NCBI GenBank assembly: GCA_046047235.1
Contig: JBJOII010000169.1
Location: 1-7,625 of the forward strand
Reading direction: 5' to 3'
DNA from: JBMTVN01 sp046047235
Lineage (GTDB): Bacteria > Verrucomicrobiota > Verrucomicrobiia > Limisphaerales > JAHDYP01
DNA length: 7,625 bases
Each line of letters opens with the position of its first letter. The first letter of the stretch is position 1. Shown here piece after piece: positions 6,356 through 7,625 of the stretch. The position numbers were made by a program, and so were the translations under genes. The notes under the pieces were generated by a model. The model was given only the letters and a program-made list of their open reading frames with translations. It was not told where the DNA came from and did not search any database.

Positions 6356-6382
6356 GTTCGTGGTCAAATGATGCCCGACAGG

Positions 6383-7384
6383 TTAATCCCGTCCCTGTGC
6401 CTGTAAAGCTTCTTTTAGCTCCTTTCGCTTCCAATACTTCGCAATCCAAATGCAGATCTCCATCAAGACCATCATCGGAATCACCAGGAAGAACGTACTC
6501 ACAAAATCCGGCGTGATAAACGCCACCACCGCAAAGGTAATAATGAAGAAATAAGGGCGCCCCTTCGTCAACCACTCCACCTGTATCAACCCGATCTTCA
6601 CCAGGCTCAAAACCAAGATCGGCACCTCAAAACTCGCCCCCATGCAAACCATCAAAAGCGTCACAAACGAAAAATACTCCTCCGCACGCCACATCCCAAT
6701 CTTGAACCCCATCCACTGGCTATACTGAATCGTCGCCCGCAACGTCATCGGCAACGCAAAGAAATAACACATCATCACCCCCAACAAAAACAACCCCGCC
6801 CCAATGATGAACGCCCGAATGAAGAACTGCTTCTCGCTCCTCTTCAACGCCGGCATCACGTAGTCCGCAATGAAATAAAGCACAAACGGCAACGCCAACA
6901 CCACCCCCCCATACAAAGCCAGCTTCATCGTGATCATGAACGGACCCAACGGCCCCAAGGTCTGCAGGTCAATCATCACCGGCATCCCCGCCTCATCCTT
7001 CACGTCCGCAATCAATAACGGCCACTCCAGAAACTTCGTGATCGCCGGCGCACCCACCATGCACCCCACCATCGCTACCCCCAACGCCGCCACAATCCGG
7101 ATCAATACCCAACGCAGATCCTCCAAATGCTCCAGAAAAGTCTTAACCGGCCCCCCCTCATCATCCTCATCACCCCCATCCACCCCTCTCTCACTACCCC
7201 CTCCACCCCCACCCGCAACCACCACCTCGCGCTTCGCCCCCGCCGATACCAAAGCCCCACCACCACTCTCCTCCGGCTTGTCCGACCCTAACTCACCCGA
7301 AGCATAGGAAGTTTGCAGCTCGCCAGATGCATACGACGCCTCTAGCTCGCCCGAAGACGAATGTGCCTCTGGCTCCTTGTCCAT
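6383..7384 (-). CDS. tatC: Sec-independent protein translocase subunit TatC, with long N-terminal extension
   Basis: TatC is the polytopic inner-membrane receptor that binds twin-arginine signal peptides and recruits TatA for export of folded proteins. The core starts near residue 81 with KTFLEHLEDLRWVLIRIV; then come FMITMKLALYGGVVLALPF (149-167), YVMPALKRSEKQF (175-187), GASFEVPILVLSLVKIG (249-265), and AVVAFITPDFVSTFFLVIP (285-303). Six membrane segments can be placed. E184 matches E. coli E103, while the residue matching E15 appears to be D89. At 333 aa it is about 75 longer than E. coli TatC (258). The excess is mostly a cytoplasmic N-terminal stretch with a nonapeptide repeat (11-33), six glycines (58-63) and an acidic patch GDEDDEGG (71-78). 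The ATG at 7384 is the only ATG before the core. GGAGG occurs 15 bases upstream of it, farther than usual. It lies 27 bp after the probable tatA/B gene and 27 bp before the lipoprotein gene. Confidence 0.95.
   Translation of the reverse strand: MDKEPEAHSSSGELEASYASGELQTSYASGELGSDKPEESGGGALVSAGAKREVVVAGGGGGGSERGVDGGDEDDEGGPVKTFLEHLEDLRWVLIRIVAALGVAMVGCMVGAPAITKFLEWPLLIADVKDEAGMPVMIDLQTLGPLGPFMITMKLALYGGVVLALPFVLYFIADYVMPALKRSEKQFFIRAFIIGAGLFLLGVMMCYFFALPMTLRATIQYSQWMGFKIGMWRAEEYFSFVTLLMVCMGASFEVPILVLSLVKIGLIQVEWLTKGRPYFFIITFAVVAFITPDFVSTFFLVIPMMVLMEICIWIAKYWKRKELKEALQAQGRD
7286..7354 (-). repeat. Nonapeptide-coding repeat in the tatC N-terminal extension
   Basis: Residues 11-19 SGELEASYA, 20-28 SGELQTSYA and 29-33 SGELG form two and a half copies of a 9-residue unit, visible also at DNA level as imperfect 27-base repeats. 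Codons differ between copies, so the repeat is not a very recent duplication. Confidence 0.75.
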
Positions 7385-7411
7385 GACCGGATATAAAAAC
7401 CTCCAAAACCA

Positions 7412-7625
7412 CTAGACCGACTGCCCGGAAGACTTCTGGCTGTCCTGGTCTTCCCCACCAACCCCATCACCCTGCGCCACGGTGGTTTCCCCAGAACCTT
7501 CACCACTCGGCGCCCCCTCCGATTCACCCTGCGGCTGAACCCCGTCGGGCCGCAAAGGCTCAGTCGAAACCGGCTTCTTCACAGAAGCCTTCGGCTCCTC
7601 GTAAATCGCCGTGTTCAACTCGTCC
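7412..7625 (-). CDS. C-terminal tail of a probable TatA/TatB-family subunit (runs off the right edge)
   Basis: The frame is open from the right window edge to a TAG at 7412. About 70 residues are visible, beginning ...DELNTAIYEEPKASVKKP. DELNTAI fits the end of the amphipathic helix of TatA/B proteins; the rest is a polar tail rich in Glu, Gly, Ser, Gln and Pro, as is common after that helix. The membrane helix and the FG hinge that would prove the identity lie outside the window. The position, 27 bp upstream of tatC on the same strand, is the main evidence. Such tails are poorly conserved, so the call rests on context. An apparent TTG start at 7618 is inside the gene, not its beginning. Confidence 0.6.
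   Translation of the reverse strand, partial: DELNTAIYEEPKASVKKPVSTEPLRPDGVQPQGESEGAPSGEGSGETTVAQGDGVGGEDQDSQKSSGQSV

Noticed and set aside
6356..6367. TTG start four codons upstream of the lipoprotein ATG
   Set aside because: The ATG at 6355 gives a normal short n-region with Arg before the hydrophobic core; neither start has a clear SD, so the ATG is preferred.
1..7625. CRISPR array, tRNA, rRNA, insertion sequence or phage genes
   Set aside because: No regularly spaced direct repeats, no tRNA cloverleaf, no transposase-like protein and no terminal inverted repeats with target duplications were seen on either strand.

Overview
The window is GC-rich chromosomal DNA that looks like a member of the Verrucomicrobiota, possibly an Opitutae-type lineage. 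Three things suggest this: a short lipoprotein resembling the TIGR04073 exosortase-associated family, which I know mainly from Verrucomicrobia and Lentisphaerae; a succinyl-CoA ligase beta subunit with a mitochondrial-type insertion after the ATP-grasp loop; and a secreted heparinase II/III-type lyase. The assignment is inferred from gene content, because no rRNA is present.

Layout, left to right. The left edge (1-336, minus) holds the N-terminal 112 codons of a secreted protein, possibly with a subtilase-type propeptide. A 132-bp divergent gap leads to sucC (469-1680, plus) and sucD (1697-2590, plus), a two-gene operon for succinyl-CoA ligase of the TCA cycle, which ends at a 12-bp perfect stem terminator. 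Every other gene is on the minus strand. Read in that strand's direction from the right edge, they are: the C-terminal tail of a probable tatA/B-like gene (partial), tatC, and a TIGR04073-like lipoprotein gene, spaced 27 and 27 bp apart and closed by a strong hairpin plus eight T's; then ispE (isoprenoid precursor synthesis), whose ATG directly follows that T-tract; then a 196-bp gap with two palindromes; then a 653-residue secreted heparinase II/III-family lyase that converges on sucCD.

Functionally this is mostly housekeeping (TCA cycle, MEP pathway, Tat export) with envelope and secretion functions beside it: the Tat core, an exosortase-associated lipoprotein and two exported proteins, one of them a polysaccharide lyase. 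I found no CRISPR array, transposase, phage gene, tRNA or rRNA, and no clear undescribed multi-gene system.

The less ordinary signals are small. Three related intergenic palindromes share a CTCTCCCTGC-type flank. TatC carries an 80-residue acidic, Gly-rich N-terminal extension with a nonapeptide repeat. The tat operon terminator is fused to the ispE start codon. The plus strand is C-rich over G throughout, so genes on the two strands have very different codon usage.
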